From CAZMCT01 sp964564785 (GTDB taxonomy: Bacteria > Planctomycetota > Phycisphaerae > UBA1845 > Fen-1342), in contig CAZMCT010000091.1 in NCBI GenBank assembly GCA_964564785.1, positions 1 to 16,396 on the forward strand: DNA of 16,396 nucleotides, written 5' to 3'. The notes under the pieces were generated by a model that was not told the DNA's origin, ran no database searches, and worked only from the letters and a program-made list of their open reading frames with translations. Shown piece after piece: positions 7,847 through 15,096 of the stretch. The translations under genes were made by a program, and so were the position numbers. The first letter of the stretch is position 1. Each line of letters begins with the position of its first letter.

Positions 7847-8767
7847 ATGCCCGAGCTGCCCGAGGTCGAGACGATCGTCCGCAATTTCCGGCCCGGGCTG
7901 CTGGGACGGCGGATCGTGGGGTTCCGGTCGCTGTGGCCGAAGGGGGTCAGCCCGCCGCCGGGCCGCTTGCGGCGTGCGATTGTGGGCCGCACGATCACGG
8001 ATGTGACCCGGCGGGGCAAGTTCATCGTACTGGCATTGGACGACGGTGGCTGGCTGCTGGTGCATCTGCGCATGAGCGGGCGATTTGAGTGGCTGAACGG
8101 TGAGCCACCCTCCCCGGGCCCTGCCCTGCGAGCCGCCATCAACCCCCGTCTCGCTCGCCGGGGCGGGGCAGGGAGCGGTTCCTGTTCCCGCGATTCAGAC
8201 GCTCCTCCTGTTCCTTCTCTGGAAGGGAGCGGGGTGCGGCACGTCCGCGCGACGCTCGGGCTCGACGACGGAACGCTCGCGTTTTGCGATGCGCGGAAGT
8301 TCGGGCGGATCCTCTACACGCGGGATCTGGCCGGGGCGACCGCGGAACTGGGGCCGGAGCCGCTGGCCCGCGGTTTCACGGCCGAGCGTCTGGCGGGGCT
8401 GCTGCGCGGCCGGCGGCGGCAACTCAAGCCGCTGCTGCTGGACCAGCGTGTGCTGGCGGGGCTGGGAAACATCTACACCGACGAGGCGCTGTTCCGGGCC
8501 GGGCTGCATCCGCTGTGCCGCAGCGACCGGTTGAGTGATGCGCAGATTCGGCGGCTGCACGCGGCCGTCCGGGCGGTGCTGCGGCTGGCGATCCGCAATC
8601 ATGGCACGTCGATTGACTGGGCGTACCCGGGGGGGTGGATGCAGCGGAAGCTCGCGGTGTACGGCCGGGCGGGCGAGCCGTGCCGGGCGTGCGGGACGCC
8701 GATCGTCGGGCTGCGCGTCGGCCAGCGCGGCACGCACATCTGCCCGCGCTGCCAGCCGAAGAGCTGA
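7847..8767 (+). CDS. mutM: Formamidopyrimidine-DNA glycosylase (Fpg/MutM)
   Basis: MutM is a base-excision repair enzyme that removes 8-oxoguanine and formamidopyrimidines and nicks the abasic site. The start is certain because the mature N-terminus must be Pro2-Glu3 (MPELPEVETI), Pro2 being the nucleophile. Other family features are Lys58 in RRGKF, Met76 in RMSGR, Arg150 and Phe152 in DARKFG, Asn208 in GLGNIYTDEALF, and a C-terminal zinc finger CRAC-x16-CPRC (279-302) with Arg294 in its turn. The protein has 306 residues against about 270 for the family. The excess is a Pro/Gly/Ser/Arg-rich insert at about residues 85-130, between MSGRF and the next conserved strand, where most homologues have only a short loop. 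A dispersed repeat lies upstream and asnB starts 3 nt after the stop. Confidence 0.95.
   Translation: MPELPEVETIVRNFRPGLLGRRIVGFRSLWPKGVSPPPGRLRRAIVGRTITDVTRRGKFIVLALDDGGWLLVHLRMSGRFEWLNGEPPSPGPALRAAINPRLARRGGAGSGSCSRDSDAPPVPSLEGSGVRHVRATLGLDDGTLAFCDARKFGRILYTRDLAGATAELGPEPLARGFTAERLAGLLRGRRRQLKPLLLDQRVLAGLGNIYTDEALFRAGLHPLCRSDRLSDAQIRRLHAAVRAVLRLAIRNHGTSIDWAYPGGWMQRKLAVYGRAGEPCRACGTPIVGLRVGQRGTHICPRCQPKS
8101..8240 (+). repeat. In-frame hairpin-rich insertion inside mutM
   Basis: The segment encodes the extra MutM residues and has unusual base patterns: C-rich at the left, G-rich in the middle and at the right end. CCCTGCCC (8119-8126) pairs perfectly with GGGCAGGG (8166-8173), and CCTTC (8213-8217) pairs with GAAGG (8222-8226) around a TCTG loop. 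The outer ends, CACCC near 8106 and GGGGTG near 8230-8236, are partly complementary. This suggests a palindromic mobile segment that stayed in frame. The exact borders are uncertain. Confidence 0.45.
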
Positions 8768-8770
8768 GGC

Positions 8771-10675
8771 ATGTGCGGGATCGCGGGCATTCTGAACGTC
8801 GGCGCGGCGCCCCCGGTTGCGGCGGAAGAGCTGCGCACCATGGCCGCCGCGCTCGTCCACCGCGGGCCCGACGACGAAGGGTATCACATTGATCCACGCG
8901 GCCGGTGCGGGCTGGCGTTCCGGCGGCTGGCGATCATCGACCTGGCCGGCGGCAACCAGCCGATCGCCAACGAAGACGGCACGATTCACGTCGTCTTCAA
9001 CGGTGAGATCTACAACTTTCGGGAGCTGCGGGCCGAGCTCGAAGCGGCCGGGCACCGCTTCGCGACGCGGACCGACACCGAGGTCATCGTGCACCTGTAC
9101 GAGGACCTCGGCGAGCAGGGCGTCGAGCGGCTGGCCGGCATGTTCGCCTTCGCCATCTGGGACGCGCAGCGCGGGCGGCTGCTGCTGGCCCGCGACCGGT
9201 TCGGCAAGAAGCCGCTGACGTACGCGGTGCTCGGCGAGCGGCTGTACTTCGCCAGCGAGGCAAAAGCGATCCTCGCGCTGCCCGGAATCCCGCGCACGAT
9301 CGACCCGCAGTCGCTGCACCGCTACCTCGTGTTCCAGTACGTCCCCGCCCCACACTCGATCTACCGCGGATTCCGGCGCCTGCCGCCCGGTCATGTGCTG
9401 TCGGTGTGTCACGGTCGTGTCGGCAGTGCAGTTGGCGAGCCGTCGCGGCCGTACTACCGCCTCGATCCGCCCCGCTTCGCCGGCACGTACGCCGACGCCC
9501 AGACGCGGCTCGACGAATTGCTCACGGCGGCCGTGCGGAAGCGGCTGGTCGCGGACGTGCCGCTGGGGGCGTTCTTGTCGGGCGGGATCGACTCGTCGAT
9601 CGTCGTCCGGCTCATGCAGCGGCTGGGCGTCGCCCCGCTGCGGACGTTCACCATCGGCTTCCCGCATCCGCGCTACGACGAGACGGCCCACGCCCGGACC
9701 ATGGCCGCGCTGTGCGGCAGCGAGCACCGCGAGCAGCACGTCACACCCCAGGCCCGCGAAGTGCTCGACACGTTGGCCTATCACTACGACGAACCGTTCG
9801 CCGACTCGTCCACGATCCCGACCTATTACGTCGCCCGCTACACGCGCCAATTCGTCACGGTCGCGCTGACCGGCGACGGCGGCGACGAAGCGTTCGCCGG
9901 CTACGACCGCTACCGGGCCGCGGCCCTGACCGCACGGCTCGGCGCGCTGCCGCGACCGGCGCGAGCCGCACTCGCCGCGGCTGCACGCTGGATCCCGCAT
10001 GCGCAACCCCGCACACTCGGCAGCCGGTTGTACCGCCTGCTGTCCACGCTGCCGGCCGCCCCGGCCGACCGCTACCTGGCGTGGGTCAACGTGTTTCCGC
10101 CCGCGCTGCTCGCGTCGGGATACACCGCGGAGTTCCGGGCCCGGCTGGCGTTCGATGAGCCGCGCGACTGGCTGGCGGGGCTGTACGCGGCCGCCCCGGG
10201 GCCGGACGCCGAGCGGGCGAACCGCACCGATCTGGTCAGCTACCTGCCGGGGGACCTGCTGACAAAGGTGGACCTCGCGTCGATGGCGTGCAGTCTGGAA
10301 TGCCGCGCACCGTTCCTTGATCACGAACTGGTCGAATTCGCGCTGTCGCTGCCGCTGGAGTGGCGGCTGGGGCGGGGCGGCGGGAAGCGCATCCTGAAGG
10401 ACTGGGCCGCCCGCGGTGTGCTGCCGCCCGAGATCCGCGCGCGGCCGAAGATGGGCTTCGGCGTGCCCGTGGGCGCGTGGCTGCGAGCCGAACTCGCCGA
10501 TCTGCTGCACGAGCGCGTTCTGTCGCCCGGCGGCCTGTGTGCGGCGATCTTCCGGCCGGCCTGGCTGCGGGAGCTCGTGGATGATCACGTGGCCGGCCGG
10601 ACGAACTACGAGCACCCGCTGTGGGCGCTGCTGATGTTGGAACTCTGGCACGCCCGGTGGCAGCCGGCGTTGTGA
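8771..10675 (+). CDS. asnB: Asparagine synthase (glutamine-hydrolysing), AsnB family
   Basis: AsnB-type enzymes make asparagine from aspartate, ATP and glutamine in the cytosol. The 634-residue protein has both domains. The N-terminal class II glutaminase starts with Cys2 (MCGIAG) after Met removal, with Arg52, Asn77-Gly78-Glu79 and Asp102 at the expected spacings. The C-terminal synthetase has the ATP-pyrophosphatase P-loop SGGIDSS (270-276), a DEPFADSS segment and a GDGGDEAFAGYDRY segment. The length and style also fit AsnB paralogues used in exopolysaccharide or other amidotransfer pathways, so a substrate other than aspartate is possible. No glycosyltransferase or exosortase genes lie within the window to favour that. 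It begins 3 nt after the mutM stop, so the two are probably co-transcribed. A GAGG just before the ATG is close for a ribosome binding site. Confidence 0.9.
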   Translation: MCGIAGILNVGAAPPVAAEELRTMAAALVHRGPDDEGYHIDPRGRCGLAFRRLAIIDLAGGNQPIANEDGTIHVVFNGEIYNFRELRAELEAAGHRFATRTDTEVIVHLYEDLGEQGVERLAGMFAFAIWDAQRGRLLLARDRFGKKPLTYAVLGERLYFASEAKAILALPGIPRTIDPQSLHRYLVFQYVPAPHSIYRGFRRLPPGHVLSVCHGRVGSAVGEPSRPYYRLDPPRFAGTYADAQTRLDELLTAAVRKRLVADVPLGAFLSGGIDSSIVVRLMQRLGVAPLRTFTIGFPHPRYDETAHARTMAALCGSEHREQHVTPQAREVLDTLAYHYDEPFADSSTIPTYYVARYTRQFVTVALTGDGGDEAFAGYDRYRAAALTARLGALPRPARAALAAAARWIPHAQPRTLGSRLYRLLSTLPAAPADRYLAWVNVFPPALLASGYTAEFRARLAFDEPRDWLAGLYAAAPGPDAERANRTDLVSYLPGDLLTKVDLASMACSLECRAPFLDHELVEFALSLPLEWRLGRGGGKRILKDWAARGVLPPEIRARPKMGFGVPVGAWLRAELADLLHERVLSPGGLCAAIFRPAWLRELVDDHVAGRTNYEHPLWALLMLELWHARWQPAL

Positions 10676-10709
10676 ACGCGAAGCGCTCGATGGGGGGCCG
10701 GTTTTATGG

Positions 10710-10725
10710 GCCGCCGCATGGCGGC
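10710..10725 (+). terminator. GC hairpin after asnB
   Basis: GCCGCC and GGCGGC form a perfect 6-bp stem with a GCAT loop, 35 nt after the asnB stop. No T-run follows, so termination is only suggested by its position in the 148-nt spacer before the FliN-like gene. Confidence 0.3.
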
Positions 10726-10823
10726 GTTGAGCCGCAGCGCGCACGCAACCGATGGAAAAGAGAGCGTGGAGGTCGCGCCGGCCGCGCGTCCCTGGCGGGA
10801 ATGCGCATCCTTTGCGCCCAGAC

Positions 10824-11213
10824 ATGATCGTCGACCAGTCCGAGATCGACCTGCTCCTGTCCGAGGCCACGGGCCTCGCGGCGGCGGCGCGCGCCGAGAC
10901 CGCGCCGCCGAAGTCGGCCGCGACACTGCCGGCGATGAAGGCGACCGCGCCGGACGTCAATCGGCTGCTGCGGTTGCGGGTGCCGGTCATCGTGCAGTTG
11001 GCGACGCGGCAGATGGAGATCGCGGCGGTGCGCGACCTGAGCGTGGGGGCGATCATCGAGTTCGAAAAGCCGGTCGAAGAGCCGCTGGACCTGCTGGTGA
11101 ACAACCAGCGGGTGGGCCGGGGGGTTTGCGTCAAGGTGGGCGAGAACTTCGGGCTTCGCGTAACCGAGATCTGCAACCGGGCCGACCGCGTCCGGTCGCT
11201 GGGGCCGGCCTGA
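10824..11213 (+). CDS. FliN/SpoA-domain protein (flagellar C-ring type)
   Basis: The 129-residue product carries a SpoA (surface presentation of antigens) domain at about residues 49-118: LRLRVPVIVQLATRQMEIAAVRDLSVGAIIEFEK, then LDLLVNNQRVGRGVCVKVGENFGLRVTEI. This is the fold of FliN in the flagellar switch complex and of type III secretion C-ring proteins. Near the N-terminus, DQSEIDLLLSEA resembles the EIDALL motif found at the start of FliM and FliY. I chose ATG 10824 because that motif then starts the protein; the frame is also open from ATG 10752, with an arginine-rich, non-conserved extension. Residues 14-48 are an Ala/Pro-rich linker. No other flagellar or secretion gene is in the window. 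I leave the symbol blank because a stand-alone copy may not be the flagellar FliN. Confidence 0.8.
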   Translation: MIVDQSEIDLLLSEATGLAAAARAETAPPKSAATLPAMKATAPDVNRLLRLRVPVIVQLATRQMEIAAVRDLSVGAIIEFEKPVEEPLDLLVNNQRVGRGVCVKVGENFGLRVTEICNRADRVRSLGPA

Positions 11214-11218
11214 GGTCG

Positions 11219-11250
11219 AGCGGCGCTCGCGTTCCGCGGCCCGAGCCGCT
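11219..11250. terminator. Stem-loop between convergent genes
   Basis: AGCGGC (11219-11224) pairs with GCCGCT (11245-11250) in the 37-nt spacer between the converging FliN-like and ABC genes. The loop is 20 nt with possible inner pairing. Its position suggests a bidirectional terminator, but no T-run is present on either strand. Confidence 0.25.
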
Positions 11251-13116
11251 TCACGTGCGCGAATCGGCGCGCGGGCGCGGCTCGTCGTCGGCGGCAAGCT
11301 GGACGGCGGCGATGTCGCGGTAGTGGCCATCGGTTCGCATCAGCTCGCTGTGGGTCCCCGACTGCGTGAGCCGGCCGTTCTCCAGCACCAGCACCAGGTC
11401 GGCCGTACGGACCGTGTTCAGCCGGTGAGCGATGATGAAGACCGTGAGCTTGCGGCCGAGGGCCCGCAGTTGACCGTGGATCAGCTCCTCGGTCTCGGGG
11501 TCGACCGCGGCGGTCGCGTCATCGAGGATCAGGATGCGCGGGTCGGCGCAGAGGGCGCGGGCGATCGCGAGCCGCTGGCGCTGGCCGCCGGAGAGCGTGA
11601 CGCCGCGCTCGCCCAGCACGGTTTCGTAGCCCTTGGGCAGCCCGGCGATGAACTCGTGGGCCTGGGCCATTTGCGCTGCCTCCCGGATACGCTCGGCGGG
11701 GGTGCGCGGCTGACCGTACGCGATGTTCGCGGCCACGGAATCGCTGAAGAGGTAGGTCTCCTGAAAGACGAACGCGACCTGGGTCCGCAGGCTGTCGAGC
11801 GTCACGTCGCGGACGTCGCAGCCATCGACGAGGATGCGGCCGTGCTGCGGGTCATAGAGGCGCGCCAGGAGGTAGGCGAGCGTGCTCTTGCCGGCGCCGG
11901 TGGGGCCGACGATGGCGACGGTCCGGCCGCCGGGGACGTCGAAGCTGATGTCGCGAAGTACGGGGCGAGCCGGGTCGTAGCCGAATGTGACCTGCTCGAA
12001 ACGGACGCGGCCGGGGCCCGGCGGGAGCGGCCGGGCGTCGGGGCGGGTACGCACGGTGGGCTCGGCCTGGAGTACTTCGCGCAGGCGGCGGGCCGAGACG
12101 AGCGCGTTCTGATATTGCTCGCTGATGGTGGCGACCTGCTGGAGTCGGCCGAGGATGGCACCCATCGCGGAGCCGAGCAGGAGGATGTCGCCGGGGAGGA
12201 GCACGCCTCTGATGATCAGGGCGCCGGCGAGGAGGAACAGCGCCAGGTGCGAGGCCATCGACAGGCCGCGGATCACGGGGATGAAGTCGGCGTACATGCG
12301 GATGCGGGCCAGGACGCGCTTGAGGAACCGGTCGCAGTTCCGGTCGTAACGGGCGATCTCGTAGGGTTCGGTCGCGAACGCCCGCACGACGTGCACGCCC
12401 GCGACGTTCTCGGCGATCATCGAGATGTTGCGGTCGCCCACGCGCATGACCGCCTCCTGGGCGGGGCGCATGCGACGGCTGAAGCGCACCGTGTACCAGA
12501 CCCAGGGCGGGAGGGGCGCCAGGGCCAGCGCTGCCGCCCACGGTGAGCGCGTGAAGAGCACGACCACGTAGCCGCCGACGATCAGCCCGATTTCGAGCGT
12601 CAGCAGCACGGCCGTGTTGATGAACGCCCGCACGTTCTGAAGGTCGCTCAGCGCGCGGTTGATCAGCTCGCCGGTCGAGAGCCGGTCGTGAAAGCGCAGT
12701 CCGACCCGCTGAAGCTGGTCGTAGACCGCCTCGCGGATGTAGAACACCTTGTACATGCTGAGCTTCATGTTCGCGACTTCGCGCAGATAGCTCAGCACCC
12801 CCATCGCCACGCTGAACAGCGCCAGGAGCAGCACCACGCGCTCCAGACTCGCCGCCTCGTTCGAGGTCCCCCGCAGCCAGGCCCAAAAACTCCACGCGCC
12901 CGGCACCGACCGGAGTCGCACCTGCTCGATGGTGTTGATCGCGTGCGCCGTCTGCCGGACGGTCAGAATCTCCGCGCCGATCCACGCCGCGCAGTACACG
13001 CACGCCAGCAGCGCGATCCCCGACACCGGCCGCAGAAAGCCGAACATCCACCACAGGAGCTGGCGATCGCGGGCCGGAGCGGCGCGCGACGTCACGGCTG
13101 TCGAATCCACGGGCAT
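11251..13116 (-). CDS. ABC transporter, fused membrane and ATPase domains (exporter half-molecule)
   Basis: This is a half-size type IV ABC exporter (MsbA/BmrC-like) of 621 residues that works as a dimer in the inner membrane. The membrane domain (about 20-340) has roughly six hydrophobic segments. The ATPase follows: A-loop Tyr380 (FGY), Walker A GPTGAGKST (404-412), Gln452 of the Q-loop, signature LSGGQ (508-512), Walker B ILILDD (528-533) and His564. The residue after Walker B Asp532 is Asp533, where the catalytic Glu normally sits (LDDATAAVD rather than LDEATSALD). This is the pattern of the degenerate-site partner in heterodimeric exporters, yet no partner gene is adjacent. The substrate cannot be inferred. 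The ATG at 13116 has AGGAGG 14 nt upstream, further than usual. A possible -10 (TACACT, 13194-13199, minus strand) is upstream. Confidence 0.93.
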   Translation of the reverse strand: MPVDSTAVTSRAAPARDRQLLWWMFGFLRPVSGIALLACVYCAAWIGAEILTVRQTAHAINTIEQVRLRSVPGAWSFWAWLRGTSNEAASLERVVLLLALFSVAMGVLSYLREVANMKLSMYKVFYIREAVYDQLQRVGLRFHDRLSTGELINRALSDLQNVRAFINTAVLLTLEIGLIVGGYVVVLFTRSPWAAALALAPLPPWVWYTVRFSRRMRPAQEAVMRVGDRNISMIAENVAGVHVVRAFATEPYEIARYDRNCDRFLKRVLARIRMYADFIPVIRGLSMASHLALFLLAGALIIRGVLLPGDILLLGSAMGAILGRLQQVATISEQYQNALVSARRLREVLQAEPTVRTRPDARPLPPGPGRVRFEQVTFGYDPARPVLRDISFDVPGGRTVAIVGPTGAGKSTLAYLLARLYDPQHGRILVDGCDVRDVTLDSLRTQVAFVFQETYLFSDSVAANIAYGQPRTPAERIREAAQMAQAHEFIAGLPKGYETVLGERGVTLSGGQRQRLAIARALCADPRILILDDATAAVDPETEELIHGQLRALGRKLTVFIIAHRLNTVRTADLVLVLENGRLTQSGTHSELMRTDGHYRDIAAVQLAADDEPRPRADSRT

Positions 13117-13198
13117 GAGCGCGGAAACCGCCTCCTGTCCCGGTGCGCGGCGACGGTGACGCTGCCCGCCCGGGCGACGCTCGGACCGGCGAGAGTGT

Positions 13199-13222
13199 AC
13201 CGCGCCGGCCCACCGGCGCGGT
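13199..13222 (-). terminator. Strong 10-bp hairpin after the pyrH-phosphatase unit
   Basis: ACCGCGCCGG (13199-13208) and CCGGCGCGGT (13213-13222) form a perfect 10-bp stem with a 4-nt loop. It begins 5 nt past the phosphatase stop on the minus strand. There is no T-run, as often happens in GC-rich genomes. It is perfectly palindromic apart from the loop, so it could fold on either strand, and it lies next to a possible -10 for the ABC gene. Confidence 0.5.
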
Positions 13223-13227
13223 CGGTG

Positions 13228-13851
13228 TCAGGTCCCGCGCGGGCGCGACTCCGCCCAGCTCCGCAGCGCCGCGAGCAACCCCTGCCGTTTTTCGCGCCGC
13301 GTTTCGAATCCGCTCGCCTCCATCTCGCGCACCGCACGCTCCAGCGGCCAGTGCTGAACCGCCAGGCGGAACGCGGCCACGAGCACGCCCGTCCGGTGGA
13401 ACCCCTGCTCGCAGTGCACGAGCACCGGCCGGCGGGCCGCGTCGCCGACGACCTCGAGGAACCGCTCGAAGATCACGGCCGGGGGCGCGGCCGCATCGGA
13501 GAACGGCAGATGCACCAGTTCGACGCCGTTACGGGCGCACCAGGCCCGCTGCCGCCGAAACCAACGCCCGCGCAATGGGTGCCGCGTCCCGCCGCGAGCA
13601 CAAACGATCGTCCGCAGGCCATGCGCAGCGCGGAGTGCGTCGAGGTCGCGCAGGCGCGGCTGACCGCAACGCAGCAGCACGCCGGGCTCGACGACGGCGA
13701 AGTGCGTGAGGCCGTCATAGCGGCTGCCGACCAGGCCGGTCAGCCACAACCGCCACTGGTGCGGGTCGCGCCAGCCCGTGCGGGTTCGCGGCCCTGCGGC
13801 GGCTTCCGGCGGCGTCGGAGCATCGCAGCGCTCGCCCGCGGCCGGCGACAT
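13228..13851 (-). CDS. Dual-specificity/tyrosine-type protein phosphatase
   Basis: This cysteine-based phosphatase has 207 residues and carries the CX5R signature HCEQGFHRTG (146-155): nucleophile Cys147 and phosphate-binding Arg153. Asp119 (LPFSDAAAPP) is in the usual place for the general acid. Earlier segments (VEPGVLLRCGQP at 54-65, LRTIVCARGG) fit the bacterial dual-specificity-like group often written VLRSGQP and LRTVVNLR. The first 40 residues are polar and not conserved. I see no signal peptide, so it is probably cytosolic. The start ATG shares its A with the pyrH stop (stop TGA and start ATG overlap by one base), which indicates translational coupling to pyrH; a TTG one codon earlier is less likely. 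The target could be a phosphoprotein, nucleotide or lipid and cannot be read from sequence. Confidence 0.85.
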   Translation of the reverse strand: MSPAAGERCDAPTPPEAAAGPRTRTGWRDPHQWRLWLTGLVGSRYDGLTHFAVVEPGVLLRCGQPRLRDLDALRAAHGLRTIVCARGGTRHPLRGRWFRRQRAWCARNGVELVHLPFSDAAAPPAVIFERFLEVVGDAARRPVLVHCEQGFHRTGVLVAAFRLAVQHWPLERAVREMEASGFETRREKRQGLLAALRSWAESRPRGT

Positions 13852-14579
13852 CAACCCGGCCCCATGGACGTTCCCAGCGGCTCACCGAGGACGATGCGGC
13901 GGAGCGTACCGGGCTGGAAGAAGTTGAAGACGATGACCGGCAGCTGGTACTGCTGGCACATCTCGGTCGCGCCGATGTCCATCACCCGCAGGCGCCCGGC
14001 GAGGACCTCTTCATAGGTCACTGCGCGGTAGAGCCGGGCCGCGGGCTCACAGGCCGGGTCGGCGTCGTAGACCCCGTCGACCTTGGTGGCCTTGAGCAGG
14101 ACGTCGGCCTCCAGCTCGATGCCGCGCATGGCCGCGCACGAATCGGTCGTCACGTGCGGGTTCCCGGTGCCCGCGGCGAGCACCAGCACCCGCCCGCATT
14201 CCAAGTGCTCGAGGGCCCGGCGGCGCTCGTACGGCTCGCCGACGCGGGCGATCTCCAGGGCGCTCAGCACCCGGGCGGGGCGGCCCAGGCGCTCGAGCGC
14301 GCCCTCGAGCGCCAGCGAGTTGAGGACGGTTCCCAGCATGCCCATGTAGTCCACGGTGGATCGTGGCAGACCGAGCTCGCCGACGACGTTGGCGCCACGA
14401 AGGAAATTGCCGCCGCCGGGCACGACCGCAATCTGGACGCCGAGCTCGGCCACCGCCGCGATTTCGTCGGCGGTGCGGTCGAGGGCGCCGCGCTCGAGGC
14501 CGAACCCTCCCGCCGTGCAGAAGCTTTCGCCCGTGATTTTGAGCAGGACGCGGCGAAAACGCGGCAGCGGGGTGCTCAT
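13851..14579 (-). CDS. pyrH: UMP kinase
   Basis: This bacterial UMP kinase of the amino acid kinase fold phosphorylates UMP to UDP with ATP and is normally a hexamer regulated by GTP and UTP. The 242-residue length is typical. Recognisable segments are LKITGESF (13-20), GGGNFLRG (55-62), DYMGML (77-82), GTGNP and TTDS (137-147), and LLKATKVDGVYDADP (161-175). ATG 14579 has GGAG 5 nt upstream. A weak -10-like TACTAT (14609-14614, minus strand) lies about 30 nt before it. In many bacteria pyrH lies between tsf and frr; here neither is adjacent. It is instead followed by a phosphatase gene with which it shares one base. Confidence 0.95.
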   Translation of the reverse strand: MSTPLPRFRRVLLKITGESFCTAGGFGLERGALDRTADEIAAVAELGVQIAVVPGGGNFLRGANVVGELGLPRSTVDYMGMLGTVLNSLALEGALERLGRPARVLSALEIARVGEPYERRRALEHLECGRVLVLAAGTGNPHVTTDSCAAMRGIELEADVLLKATKVDGVYDADPACEPAARLYRAVTYEEVLAGRLRVMDIGATEMCQQYQLPVIVFNFFQPGTLRRIVLGEPLGTSMGPG

Positions 14580-14890
14580 GCGGGTCTCCGTCCTGAACCG
14601 GGGCGATGATAGTAGCGCGCGTCCGGAATCGCCAGCACGGGGGGTGGCGGCCTGCCCATTTTGACAACGGAAACCTCCCTAACTTCCGCGGGTTATCGTC
14701 ACCCGGCGCACAGCGGTCTTTCGCGACGCCGACACTCTCGCGCCACGTGTTTCCGGCCCCAGGCCGCACCGTACTGGGACGCCGGCGCGGCTTGGCCGGC
14801 CGGGCGACATATCGCATGTTTCAGTGTCCGCGCGGCCGCTGGTCGGCGCGGGCGGGGGGCGTTACGGCGAAACCGGCGTACGCCCAACAG
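14580..14890. other. Intergenic stretch upstream of pyrH and of the second repeat
   Basis: About 310 bases between divergent genes with no convincing coding region. It probably holds the pyrH promoter (weak TACTAT at 14609-14614, minus strand). A perfect TTGACA at 14661-14666 on the plus strand has no acceptable -10 at 16-18 nt. A small stem CGGGT/ACCCG (14689-14705) is also visible. Together with the repeat and its downstream leader, the gene-free region runs to 15096. Confidence 0.4.
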
Positions 14891-14982
14891 CCCGTTGAAA
14901 AAGGGGACCGGCACCGCGGGACTCGCGGTTGGCACTGCCGTGATGGTGGGGCGGCGCGGAGCCGGCCCCCTCTCTCAATGGG
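14891..14982 (+). repeat. Dispersed intergenic repeat, copy 2, with terminal inverted repeats
   Basis: The left end (14891-14912) and the reverse complement of the right end (14961-14982) agree at 18 of 22 positions; all four differences are A/G transitions. The interior matches copy 1 at 7596-7720, notably GGCGCGGAGCCGGC and CGTGATGG. It is 92 bp long, non-coding and in the same orientation as copy 1. Size and ends suggest a MITE- or REP-like element, possibly moved by a transposase encoded elsewhere. Confidence 0.75.
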
Positions 14983-15084
14983 CTGCCAAGAGGGGTGCAA
15001 CGGGTCTGCGGCCTTTGGCGCGCCGTCTGTCGGGCGCCGTGCCGCGCGCCGACGAGTCGAAGTCGGCGCATACCAGACGCCACT

Positions 15085-15091
15085 GCGAGGG
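15085..15091 (+). promoter_or_regulatory. Ribosome binding site deciding the HD-GYP-like start
   Basis: GCGAGGG lies 5 nt before ATG 15097. The frame is open back to 14995, but that stretch is arginine/cysteine-rich and unlike the family, so 15097 is preferred. Confidence 0.6.
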
Positions 15092-15096
15092 TACGC

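Noticed and set aside
8195..11254. A 1019-codon open frame on the minus strand opposite mutM, asnB and the FliN-like gene
   Set aside because: Its translation is Arg/Pro/Gln-rich with no family motifs. It is the antisense shadow of well-supported genes in GC-rich DNA.
14661..14666. Perfect TTGACA as a plus-strand -35 box
   Set aside because: No acceptable -10 lies 16-18 nt downstream, and no gene starts for over 400 nt.
14699..14935. A 78-codon minus-strand frame upstream of the HD-GYP-like gene
   Set aside because: Its start lies within repeat copy 2 and its composition is Arg/Ala-rich. There is no ribosome binding site or family resemblance.
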